The notes under the pieces: generated by a model | The model's input: the letters and a program-made list of their open reading frames with translations, nothing else | What the model was told of the DNA's origin: nothing | Database searches by the model: none | NCBI GenBank assembly: GCA_964034945.1 | Contig: OZ035961.1 | Coordinates: 31,832,184 to 31,896,183, forward strand | DNA from: Chrysopilus asiliformis | Taxonomy: Eukaryota > Arthropoda > Insecta > Diptera > Rhagionidae | Reading direction: 5' to 3' | Length of the DNA: 64,000 bases | Shown: piece after piece, positions 44,516-55,570 of the stretch | Layout of the letters: every line of letters starts with the position of its first letter | How positions within the stretch are numbered: the stretch's first letter is position 1 | Translations under genes and position numbers: made by a program

Positions 44516-46283
44516 ATAGGGGTTTTCCACTTATTCAAGTTCGACGGTACCTAGGATATTATGACGTATGTGTTAGGGATATTAAAGGGTTAGGGATATT
44601 ATGTCATATAAGAGGAATTAAAATTTTCAATTTTTTCTTTAGGCTTGAGTGTTTTGTAGAAAACAAGCATAGCTATTAGCTTGAGTAAAAAGCCATGAAA
44701 CAGAAATGATTTAGAAATAAGTTAAACACAAATAGTAATTTTGTGTTTTTCCTTATTCAATTTCATTTATTTTATTGTTAAAAAACTGTTATATAGACAT
44801 TTTTAATTTTATAAAATTCTAAGGGCTTTATCGGAGTTTCCAATATTTTTTGGAATCTTGGAAACTCCAACGAAACCCTTAGATGTACCGTATTTTTTTG
44901 GACAACCCCTAAATACCTGCTCTCTCAAACTCTTTGTAAATCCAGATCGCATAGAACGCAAACTTGATGTTATAAAAATTCTGATTTTTTTTGGATAGTT
45001 TTTGGCAGCTTTTCCGCAGCTTCGGAAAGAATCCCGTTTTTTCGTCTGTAACTAACATACTGTTGTATTGCAATGGCAAAAATTAACTTTTGAATGCTGC
45101 AGTGGGTTTAAGTATGATTTTTGTCATACAAATATGCTACAAACAAACCATTTTAGACTTATTTAAGCGCTGTCCTTTTTCTTTTGACTTTTTCGTGTTT
45201 TTTATTAAGCTAAATTGCATCCCTAAAACTAGGTTAAAGATGCTGTATTTTTTGATTTGATATGTGTACACAACTTTATACAAATATAATAGTAGACATC
45301 ATAGAATCATGTTATAAAGAAATTAAATGCCACTGCGACCGTTATTGGAAATTTTTTTGTGTTAGTGGTAGTAAAATGATTTTTCTCTCGCAAACAGTTT
45401 CAATGTAGGCAGCAACAAAGAAAACAAAATTCATGGGAAAAAACATAAAATGCTGGCATGGCGCCAGAAAGCTAGAGAACTACAATGGGACAAGAATATT
45501 GATTCAACACTGGATGTAGGAGAGAAGGAAATTGTGGAAACTATCTGTTAGGGATAGCGGGTACTATAGTGGAAAAGGCGGCATCGGCATTGACGATAAG
45601 GACAAGGCCATTGACTCAAGTTGAGCTTAATAAGATTTTTTTCCTATTTCTCATGCTTAAAAAAATTCAGATTCTGCGAATTTCAAACGCAAATAAGAAA
45701 CGCTAGAAAGGATTTGTCCAATAGCGGAACATTCATAAAAAACAGAGTTTTAGGAAACGGATTGTTGGCATTACGCTCGTGGAAAGGTTTTTTGAAGATA
45801 ATTCCTAATCGAATGTCGCAGCTGGATATTTGTTAATAAAGTTTATACGGAATACCAGCAGACTAAAACAAATCTGAATGACTCTAATTATCGTGAAGAA
45901 GTTATCTTATATGAATAAAATCTTTTATGATAAAAAAAAATCATATTTAAAGGTATAAATATGACAGCAAGCAAAATTTTTTATCCCAGGATGTTTAAAA
46001 TTATAAAAATTTAGAAACTAATATCATAAAGTGTGAATAAATACGGAATTGGAATAAAGTTCGAGAATATACGAAATACCTAATATTTTTTTTATTGCCA
46101 CAATTGCCTAACTAGAAGTTTTTCTATTGTTTATTAATCAGGAAATATGGACAGTCAATGGCTTACCTTCGTAATTTGTGGTTTTATTACCCAAATAGCA
46201 TTTAAGCCGCCGCGCCGTGTCGAAATTTTTCAGTGGTTTGCGACGTTGCAATGTCGACACAAGAATGTCAATTCTGACGCCGC
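44516..46283. other. Non-coding AT-rich interval with one hairpin
   Basis: A hairpin at about 44819-44882 pairs CTAAGGGCTTTATCGGAGTT with AACTCCAACGAAACCCTTAG. Nothing else is supportable. Confidence 0.5.
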
Positions 46284-46662
46284 AATTTCACCAGGGATGG
46301 GAAACATTATCGTAATGCAACGAAATGATTATCCGGTTTTTTCTTTAAAATTACGGTATAATGTCATAGAAATATAAATCCGTTACAATAACGCAAAAAG
46401 TAACGAAAACCGAAAAAATAATTTCTTGTTATTTGATTATTTTTTCCACATTTAATTTTGTATTTTTTTGTGAAATTTTTCACAAAAATTCATAAAGTAT
46501 AACCCCACAGATCTACCAGCTACATAAAATATAATTAAAAACATGTTAAAAACATCATATTTGGATTCTAAATCAGACTTTGTTTTGATCATATTCACTC
46601 TACTTCTGGAGATACTAAAAAGAAAACATTTTCTGTTACTTTTTTGGCATCGAAAATATTGT

Positions 46663-46833
46663 CTTGTTCGAATTAGGGTGAATCGGGCCAAACAAAGTCA
46701 GATTCAGAATCAACGACATGAAAATATGCTAAAATTCAATATCTTTAGCAATACATTGAATTTTAGCATATTTTCATGTCGGTGATTCTGAATCTGACTT
46801 TGTTTTGGCCCGATTCACCCTAATTCGAACAAG
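46663..46833. repeat. Foldback with ~78-bp arms, containing the recurring motif
   Basis: CTTGTTCGAATTAGGGTGAA starts an arm that returns as its reverse complement with about one mismatch and one indel, around a loop of about 14 bases. The arm includes CAAAGTCAGATTCAGAATCA and ACGACATGAAAATATGC, related to the motif at 19689 and 40375. Such close arms imply recent formation or gene conversion. Confidence 0.8.
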
Positions 46834-47039
46834 AGTGTTCTTTAATAGAACAAAACTCGTACAAACCTTGTACATTTTTTATTTTATTTTAAGCTTTATT
46901 TTGATTTTTTTAACTTAAGAACCAATATTTTGGTTTGTTTGTTTATACTTTATATGATATATCATATAAAAGTTTATTAGATTTAGTATACCGTTTGTAA
47001 TACATCGGAAACCAAAATAAACTACATCAGGGTGTTAGG

Positions 47040-47460
47040 GATAACAAAAGATTTTGATTCGTTCGCCTATCTGTCCGTCCGTCTGTCTGTCCGTTCGTCT
47101 GTCTGTGCGTGAACATTATAACTTTCGAAAGGATTGAGTTAAAGACTTGAAATTTTGTACAGTTGCGTTTCTTGTATTAGGCTAAGCTAAGTTCTTGAAC
47201 GGGCAAAACGCCCTACATAAACAAAACAATTTTTCACAATTTTCTTGAAAACGGTGAGTCGGAAAAATTTTTAAGGACGAAATGTGTTTAGAATATGATG
47301 TTACATAACAGTTCTATATTTCAAAATCCAATCGGACCACAACTTTTCCCCTATCTATTCAAATGAATTTTTTTAAATAATCATTTTCCCTGTCATCATA
47401 TAGAGTATTTGACGATTGGCCCCTGGCAATTATAGCTTTTTCAATGCTTTTATTTGTTTT
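47040..47460 (-). repeat. Diverged DINE-like copy, opposite orientation to A-G
   Basis: CTGTCCGTCCGTCTGTCTGT core, then GAGTTAAAGACTTGAAATTT, TTCTTGAACGGGCAAAA, AATCCAATCGGACCACAAC and GGCAATTATAGCTTTTTCAA follow the family order on the plus strand. It is an older member lying inside the hAT-type element. Confidence 0.65.
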
Positions 47461-47956
47461 TTCTTTTTGTTAAGTTTTATTAGTGTTTGTTATGTTTTAT
47501 TATTTTTGTTTCTATGGAATTTATTTTTAGTTCGGTGGAACTGAACTGATTTTTTTTGTGATAAAAAAGCTATTATTCATTAATGTGCATTTTTTTTTAA
47601 TTTTCCGGTTTCAATGCAATTTATAAAAATGAGCATATGCTTATACTCCTCTTTTTTGGTGAAAATTCTCAAATTTAAGTGAACAAAAGTGAACAAATGC
47701 TGCGTATTTGTCCACTTTTGTTCATAAAAACTTTAAAATTTGCTCCAAAAAATAGGAATAAGCATATGCTCACATGCTCACTTTAATGTATAATGTGTAA
47801 CGATATAAAAACGTTATAACGTAACGAAATAAAATTCAGGGACAAGGTTCATTTGAAACTATCGTTACAAAATGAAATAATGTTACGAAACAAAATTTGA
47901 ATTTCGTTAAGAAACGAAACGTCACATTTTTTTCCTTTGCCATACCTGCATTTCAC

Positions 47957-48502
47957 AAATAAAAACGACCCCATGAGCAAAATTAGTTGCTTCAAAACAT
48001 CGTTTTTTGCGATTTTGATAAATGACAATGTGTCCTTAGTTGAATTAATTACGCAAAATCAACCATGAATTTCTCTCCGCATTTTGAAACTGCAATTAGT
48101 CCTACCAAAGCACTTATTTTTCTTGATTTGTAACAAGTCAAGGGGCAGAATAAGGAGTAGACTTACTGGGAAACCCATAAAAACCCATTAAAAGCTTAAT
48201 TTATGCTTTTAAATAAACATTTATAATCTCGACAAGGTGATGTGGAAAGTTTTTTTTTAAATGAGTTTTAAGGTTTTATAAAATGTAGGCGATGAAATGA
48301 ATTAATCTAATATGAAGTAAGTTTTGTGAAGCCTAGGGTCCCCGATGCTGTAAATATGGGGCTTTTACCAGAGATGGTGACACAGTGGTCAATAGATGAA
48401 CCCGCGATTCCTGAACGTATCGGCAAAGTATACTCAATCCAAGTTTTTTTCACTTCCATTTGACACTATGAAGAACCGACAGTTTTTCATGAGTATGATA
48501 AA
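47957..48502. other. Non-coding interval
   Basis: No supportable feature in this half kilobase. Confidence 0.45.
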
Positions 48503-49085
48503 ACATAACAAAAGCTATAATTGCCAATCTGGCAATCATTGGAGACCCGTATGGTGATATTCGTATCAAAATTCGAACAATTGTATCCAAATTCCAGTTT
48601 AAAGTCAAACTTTCCAATAAGATTTTTTAAAATTTGTTCCAATCGGATTTTAATGTATGGGAGTTTTATGTAGAATAATATCCTGAATAACTTTTGTTCC
48701 TGCACTTTTTTGATAAGATGCACCGTTTTTGAAATATTCACAAAAAACGTTTTCGTTCGTATGGAGGGTACCCCCCCTAATGCTCCATTTTTGCCCATGA
48801 ACGAACTTAGCCTCGTATTTTACGAAAAACGGATCTGCTCAAAATTTCAAGTCTCTAGCTCAATCCGTGCGCCCGCAATCCGCGCCACAGACAGACAGAC
48901 AGACAGACGGACAGACGGACAGACGGACAGACGGACGGACAGACGGACGGACATGCTAAATTCAACTTTTTTCATCATTCTAAACACACTGGTGTAATTC
49001 ATTTTTTTGTGTGATGATGGGATCTTGGCGTTACAAATGGTAAGGCAAATCTAATATACCCTTTGGTTTCACCATACGGGTATAA
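48503..49085 (-). mobile_element. DINE-1/mini-me-like non-autonomous Helitron, copy F
   Basis: Complete by block order, with core at about 48893-48953 and TATAA end at 49085. Shares the TTGTTCCTGCACTTTT variant with copy G, so F and G form a subgroup separate from A-E, which read TTGTTCTTGGAC or similar. Confidence 0.8.
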
Positions 49086-49504
49086 AAACAACACAGCCAG
49101 TCGAATGCCCTTGTCTCTTGTCATGCCCTTCACTCCGGTAGGCATGTATTTCTCTTTACCGCACTCGCCGAAATCACTTCCATCCGCACTAGTGCAATGC
49201 AATTTTGACAAATAATTTTGTATGGACTGAAACTACTTGAATTGGCTATACTTTGGCATCGGTTTGTGAACATACTTCAGGAATGGATTAGGCAACCGAA
49301 CCTAGTTCGACTTCGGTACCTTCAAAATAAATTCCCAAAAAGATAGAAGAAACCATGAAATCTCAATTGGTTCGGCCATTTATGCCCGAGATTAAGAAAT
49401 TTTGTGCACGAAGCGACTGACAGTTAGTACACGACGTAATCGGAAGCGAAGCTTTAGTAGACCGGGATGTGTTCTGGAAAAATATTTTATGAGCCCCTCC
49501 TCCC

Positions 49505-50092
49505 TACACTCTCGAAAAAATCCGAGGACGAATTAACTCCGCCTGAAAACATAGCTAAAAGTTTAACACCGTAGCGCGGAGTTATTTTTAAATTTTTATT
49601 TTACGGAGCTAAATATTCAATTTAACACCGTTTTGACCTAAATTTTAAATGAACTCCGAAAAGGAGTCAAAAATTCACTACAACTCCTTTTAGGAGTTAT
49701 TTAATTGTAAAGGGTGTTCACGTTTAGAAGAGGCTTACCAGTTGGCTTCCATAGCCTATTGGGAAGGCAAATGGTTTACAATTCGAGAGGTAGGTCCCGT
49801 GTTCGAGTCCCGGCAGAGACAAGCAAGAAAAGTTTTTAACAAGTCAATATTAACTTTGGAAACACGAAAAAAAAACTCAAAACATCTCAAGTGCTTGCAA
49901 AAAAAGAGAATTTGCGAGGTTTTTTTTGGGCCATCTAATAAGTTGGTTTAACACCGAAAAATTGTTAAAAATTAACACCCACAGGGAATTGTTGTGAACT
50001 CCGTAGCCCGGAGTTCGATTTTCTCCGATAGGTGATGGACTCCCTCAAACTCCCTTTCGGTGCGTAATCGACTCCATTTTTTCGAGAGTGTA
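49505..50092. mobile_element. TA-flanked TIR element with a tRNA-like core (element 49507-50090)
   Basis: Ends CACTCTCGAAAAAAT and its complement, with TA outside both (49505-49506, 50091-50092). The interior is crowded with AACTCC/GGAGTT motifs, many in small palindromes such as AACTCCTTTTAGGAGTT. In the centre is a tRNA-like segment (separate entry). TA and the TIRs suggest Tc1/mariner-type mobilisation. No transposase is present. Confidence 0.75.
49745..49820 (+). other. tRNA-like sequence with A and B boxes (pseudo-tRNA or SINE-like)
   Basis: TAGCCTATTGG at 49752 fits the pol III A box and GTTCGAGTC at 49801 fits the B box, at tRNA-like spacing. GCCT/AGGC can form a 4-bp D stem around ATTGGGA, and the T stem pairs 4 of 5. 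The anticodon stem does not form and the acceptor stem pairs poorly. This is a degenerate tRNA-derived sequence, not a working tRNA. It sits inside the TA-flanked element. Confidence 0.5.
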
Positions 50093-50274
50093 CACACAAA
50101 ATCAAAATCTTTATTGAATTTTTAGTTCTACAAATTTAAGAACTATAGACCTTGATACCGATCTTTAGATCCAGCCAAGAGGGAAACGAAATACTTTGGT
50201 TTGTGCAGAGGGTAGTAAAGATTTGAGGGAAACTTTCAAAATTTTAGGCCCTTGTGAAAACTTTTGCTTTTGGG

Positions 50275-50308
50275 CAGGCGGCAAGAACCCTCGTTCTTGC
50301 CGCCTGCC
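50275..50308. repeat. Perfect GC-rich hairpin
   Basis: GCAGGCGGCAAGAAC and its complement form a 15-bp stem with a 4-base loop. It lies between the TA-flanked element and DINE copy G. No T-run follows that would suggest a terminator, and the DNA is eukaryotic. Confidence 0.7.
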
Positions 50309-50336
50309 AAAAAATGGAATAAAGAAGTAATTTAAA

Positions 50337-50855
50337 ACATAACAAAAGCTATAATTACCAATCTGGCAATCATTGGAGACCCGTATGGTGATATTCGTAT
50401 CAAAATTCGAACAGTTGTACCAAAATTCCACTTTGAAGTCAAACTTTCCAGTAAGATTTTTTAAAATTTGTTCCAATCGGATTTTGATGTATGGGAGTTT
50501 TATGTAGAATAATATCCTGAATAACTTTTGTTCCTGCACTTTTTTGATAAGATGCTCCGTTTTTGAGATATTCACAAAAAACGTTTTCGTTCGTATGGGG
50601 GGTACCCCCCTAATGGTCCATTTTTGCCCATTAACGAACTTAGCCTCGCATTTTACGAAAAACGGATCTGAGCAAACTTTCAAGTCTCTAGCTCAATCCG
50701 TGCGCCCGCAATCCGCGCCAAAAACGGACGAACGGATATTTTTGTCATTCTAAACACACTGGTGTAATTCATTTTAGTGTGTGATGACGGGATCTTGGCG
50801 TTACAAACGGTAAAGCAAAGTTAATATACCCTTTGGTTTCACCATACGGGTATAA
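50337..50855 (-). mobile_element. DINE-1/mini-me-like non-autonomous Helitron, copy G, core lost
   Basis: All outer blocks are present, but the tetranucleotide core is reduced to a trace (AAAACGGACGAACGGA at about 50718) and the adjoining block is shortened. A 172-codon antisense frame (50165-50683) runs from this copy into its flank; it is a repeat artefact. Confidence 0.8.
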
Positions 50856-53800
50856 AAATACACTACTTATAGTCACTATAAGTGCATAATTTTAAAATGG
50901 ACCAACATTTTTGTATAAACCAGAGATTGTCTCCCCATTAGCAACCAAATTTAAAATAGTTTTAAATGAACCTTGTCTCTGATGTTTTCGACATCACTGA
51001 ATTTTGGCAAAAAAAAAACAATATGAATGTATGATTAAAATTGATATATTTCAGTATATAATTAGTCTAGCAATGAACTGATATGAAATGGATATTGCTC
51101 TGAAATTCAATTACATGCCATGATAAATCATAAACTGTCTGTGATATAACCCTTAATTGACAGCAACGGACAATAATGGGGCTACTTTGTGATAAGTATG
51201 GGGTAAAATCATTAAATATGCAACAGTAAACACTATTATCAAAAGACAATAAAATATGTATGTATATATGGGTAACATGAATATAAAAATCATTAAAAAT
51301 TATCTATGTTTCTTAAACATAACTACAATAATGAAAGTAGGTAATTTATTATTATATTTTTAAGTTGATTACATTTCTATACATACCTATAAAGGGAAAT
51401 TCAGTTCTTATGGTCGTTTCGACGAAAATCTAATTTTTTTTTATGATATATATAATTTTTATTTGTCTCTCTCTTTGTATGTTTTTATATTATTTTATTT
51501 TCTCGATCTATATTGCATTTATACGTATTAATATTACGAAATTTTATTAATTTATAAATTTACGTATAATATTGATATCAATTAAGTTTTTTTTATTCGT
51601 TTTAATGTTTTCTCATTTTGTACAATAAATTTTATAAAAGTTCACCTAAAAGTGGCGGTAATAATTTAATAAAAATTTTAATAAATAATAATTAAAATAA
51701 ATATATATATAACTTTTGAGTAGCACACGTTTTTGTTTAATATTATTCACTTAAATTGTTATATAAGCGTAAAATTGTACATGCATCTATATACATATAT
51801 TTACTTACATGTATATAATATGTATGTATTGTTACAGTCTTTTTGTTTTATTGTTTATATAACTATTTAAGTGATTCATGTAAGTATATGTGATTTCAAC
51901 AAATGTTTAAAAGCAAAATGCAATATGTGTTTTGTGTGTATATAAATCTGATATTTATAGTGATTTTCAGTTAGTATTGTTCAACATTAATGTTCTGATG
52001 TCAATTTATTTCTGTCAGAATTATTTATTAATGTTAATTAAAAATTCGTCGTTAGTTAATAGGAATTAAACAGTAACTAGAACTTGTATTGATTTAATTA
52101 GAAACAGATTTATGGAACCCGGAAATTATTGAAACACTTTTATCAATAACATTGGCCACTTGACATTGTAGTTTTTAATCAAAAGTATGTTGTTTTCTTC
52201 TTGGCTATTAGTAACATATGATTAAACAGTGATAAGTATAGATAACTTCAGTATGTATATGGTTAGATAAACAAATACGATTAAAAAATATTGAATATTG
52301 TCATTTAACAAGGTTTTTTTTTGTTTTATCAGCATAAGCTTATTTGAAGTTCGAGTTTATAACCTCAAATAGCAGCAGTGAAAATAAATAGACAAAAAAA
52401 TGTAGGGTTAAACAGTATAACTAACAAAAACCACCACCAACCGAGATCGAGATCTGCTTTCACTCTATTACAGGGCACAACTGCTCCTTTACTAATCGTA
52501 AAGAGAAAGAAATATCAGAAATGTGTGTTCGCTTTGTGTATTTGTTTGATAATCATGCTTAAATGCTTTCACCAAACCAATATGTATACGTTTTCATTTA
52601 TATCTCTATATGTTGTGATATATTATACCAACTAGCATTTGCACATGTGAACATTTTCTTGGACTTATTCCAAAAGTTCGGCCCTGATACCCACCCCCAT
52701 AGGAAATCATAAAATTTCGGAGCTTGCGGCTCCAAAAACCCACTGTACACAAACAAAAAAAATTTGATTGTGTGCATTTTATGATTTTCACTACTTCGAA
52801 CCGTGTGTATATGAAACATTATTGTGTATGTGTACAATTTGACATAATGGACGCATGCTTTCTAGATCCTTTCGCAAAGTCCTCGAACGACGGTGATTCG
52901 GTTCGGTTTGATCGGAAAACTCAAGCAGCATGTTTTCAATTGTTTTTGTGGATAAATTTACCACAGTAAGAGAATTTAACACACACCACGATGGCTTAAA
53001 TGAAAAGCTTCTGTGCAATACATTGAAGGAATAGGGGAGGCTTAAAAATACAAACACCACCACTCGGTTTTAATAAATGAGAAATTAAATAAAATAAATT
53101 GAAGGGCTAAAATAAAATTCAAATGTGGTAAGTTCTACTGGACACGGTAAGCTTTTTTAAATGTTCTTGCCGTTGTTGTGTCGAATGCAAGCATTGCCAG
53201 AGTGGCAAAGGGATAGAAAAGTATAAAGTTTAGCCGTTTTTTCCAATGTCTCGGTTTCTTTTGCCTTTGGGGCAATGCAAGATCGTGAAAAACCTCTTTT
53301 TGAAATTCTAAACATTGAATTTCCATTACCCATTATAATGGGTTTAAAATCCTTCCCAGTTCACTTTATACATTTTGAATTCTTTGTAATTTTACAAGAG
53401 GTTTAGCGATGGAAAAAAGAAATTTGGATTTTCATCTCTTAATCTCTGGAAAATAACTATACCTGGTGTCCGTTTTTTGGGAGACTGAACTATATTGTGG
53501 TTTGATTGTATATGTCGGCGATTGAAATTATACGAGATTCACCTTACATGAAGCAGTCAACTTAAAGATTCGGCGAATCGACTGCCATCTGTGGAATTCC
53601 TATCAAGATTGAAGTTACCCGGTATAGGACGGGCTTTAGTTTTATTATAATAAACGCAAGGGAGAGGCATCGGTTGGTCTTCCCTTTTCCAAGTGTCAGT
53701 CAGTGGGCGAAAACTTTCCAGATCTCTTTAGAATTGCTGGAGATACCGGGTGAGGGGGTTTAAATGAAGGAAGGTGTAAGTGAGCGAAAATGTTTCCCTA

Positions 53801-53908
53801 GGGCTGCTGACCCCTTTAATGGCGAAAACCGGCTTCGAATCCCTTCAGCAGTACAAGAGATATCAGGCGAGAGGGTAAAAAAGAAGAGGAAATTTGAAAA
53901 ATAGTATT
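50856..53908. other. Non-coding AT-rich interval
   Basis: Three kilobases with no gene or element boundary that I can support. The part from 51250 to 52350 is extremely AT-rich with TA-rich tracts (about 51698-51712). Overlapping short frames at 52600-53063 on both strands have no domain. Confidence 0.5.
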
Positions 53909-54276
53909 GGCTATAACCATAGATATACTAGATCGCTCGATTTGCTGTCTCAAATGGTCCCATTTCAATACAGTTCAGTGAATCAAAACGAGTCAAGTAA
54001 GAGCGAGATAACCGTATGAAAACAAATATAGTCCTCTCGTTTAAACCGTGAGCTGTCAAAGGAAAATAGACTTTCGGAATGGTGTTGGCGCCTAAAGTTA
54101 TTTGTTTGCGCCTAAAGTTAGTCTCGAACTTGTGAAATTTGAATTTCGCGACCTTATACAGTTCAGTGGATGCGTTCAAGTACGATAAAGAGGGAAATAC
54201 TTTTAGGACCATTTTTCAGCAGAGCTTTGTATGGTGACAGTTGTTCTATGTTATATAGTTCTGTGGCTATAACCAT
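53909..54276. repeat. Segment bounded by a 12-bp direct repeat GGCTATAACCAT
   Basis: GGCTATAACCAT occurs at 53909-53920 and 54265-54276. The 344-bp segment between them contains ATACAGTTCAGTG twice (about 53973 and 54159) and GCGCCTAAAGTTA twice (about 54090 and 54108). The flanks could be a long target duplication or remnants of a duplication. No inverted ends are visible. The 94-codon minus-strand frame is not recognised. Confidence 0.5.
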
Positions 54277-55570
54277 CTTAATGATACTCTGAGCCTAACT
54301 GTGCAGTTTCACAGTTTTGAGGAATATGATAATATGATGACAAATCCCACGTAATATTACATAACAGCCGCAAAATTTAGTTTAAAAACTTTATTTTCCG
54401 TCATTTTACTTTTTTATTTCTTTGGAGACAAGAATTTAGTGAGCCCGAATGACGTTATAAAACGCATAGTTCTTTTTATCGCCGTATCTTTTATTGGAGT
54501 AATGCCAATTAGAACATAAAATAGAAGTAGATTTGCCCATTAAAAATCTTGATGCACAAACAGTTTATACAGTAACAAAGTTTTCATTTTTGATCTATAA
54601 AAAAGAACTTCTTCATCAAGTATGAAAAAATCCTAGATTGTTGTTAATATGTTTCCACAAATCCTTTTTAAATATAGAAGATTTTAAAAAAATCGAAAGA
54701 TTTTTTTGAAATTTTTGTGTGTTGTAAAATTTTAAAAAACATGTTTAGTGAAATAAAATAATAATCGAAAGTTATCCAAAAGTTATGGAGTTTTTGTCAA
54801 ACCCATTTGTCACAATAGTTTTGAATCGTGAATGTGAAAAATTCCCAATCAGTTGGTGTGTGTCTGTCTGTTCATCTTTCACTTGAAACCGTTTAAACCG
54901 TCTGACCTAAATTTTGGCATAGTTCTCCACCTGGATTTAACATAGGCCACTTGATAAGTAGCACATGGGGTGTGGAAAACTAAAGTGGGTCCACATCATA
55001 GTTCAGAAGTTTAAAATATCAAAACACAAAAAAAAAATTGGTGTTTGATTCAAATCTTTTCTACGTAGCACTTTTCACTATCTAAAATATTTTCCACTAC
55101 AATTAATTAAAATGGTTAACACTTTATTAACTAAAGGATGTGATTACTAGCTCTAAAATTCAAACTAAATGATGATGCTGAAATTAATAATGTCAGTAAA
55201 AAAAGGTGTTTGACCCTAAATAAGTACTTAATTAAATGTGGAGGCGCTGGAGCGATTAAGCTGATTTCAAAGGTCAGAGGGTTTCCATTTTTGTGAGTTT
55301 TCCGACACAAATCACCGAAATTTTTGTGATATTTTATTTTACGGCGAATAAAACTATTTTTGACGAAACTGTTTAAGTTTTTTAGTGTGAATTTTAGACT
55401 TACTGTAAAATTATTTAGTAGTTTTGACCGAGTCTAGTTTTCAATTTTTAGCAGGGGCCCAAGGGCAACAGTAGCACCCCCTGGTGGTTTCAGAGTGCTT
55501 TGTAGGCTGTAGCAACACCCCCTGACGATCTGGAAAAAATATCTGATGTGAACAGTGCATGACTTTCTTA
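54277..55570. other. Non-coding interval with a Helitron-like fragment
   Basis: At about 54850-54960 the text TTGGTGTGTGTCTGTCTGTT followed by TTTTGGCATAGTTC resembles the 5' half of the Helitron-type unit at 29407-29693. Nothing else is supportable. Confidence 0.4.

Larger units (their letters stand above)
46284..47956. mobile_element. hAT-type element (46292-47948) holding other repeats
   Basis: Left end CAGGGATGGGAAACATTATC; right end on the minus strand CAGGTATGGCAAAGG followed by many GTTACGTAACGAAAT-type motifs. Both are standard hAT-like ends. The flanks AATTTCAC (46284-46291) and CATTTCAC (47949-47956) agree in 7 of 8 positions, as expected for an aged 8-bp duplication. The interior holds a foldback (46663-46833) and a diverged DINE-like copy (about 47040-47460). 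No transposase recognised. Confidence 0.65.

Noticed and set aside
49745..49820. Functional tRNA gene
   Set aside because: A and B boxes fit, but the anticodon stem does not form and the acceptor stem has several mismatches; annotated only as tRNA-like.
50275..50308. Rho-independent terminator
   Set aside because: The hairpin lacks a following T-run and the window is clearly eukaryotic.
50165..50683. 172-codon minus-strand open frame, the longest in the window
   Set aside because: Most of it lies in DINE-like copy G read antisense; a related frame occurs in copy F (48487-48798). It follows the repeat boundary, not a gene, and has no domain.
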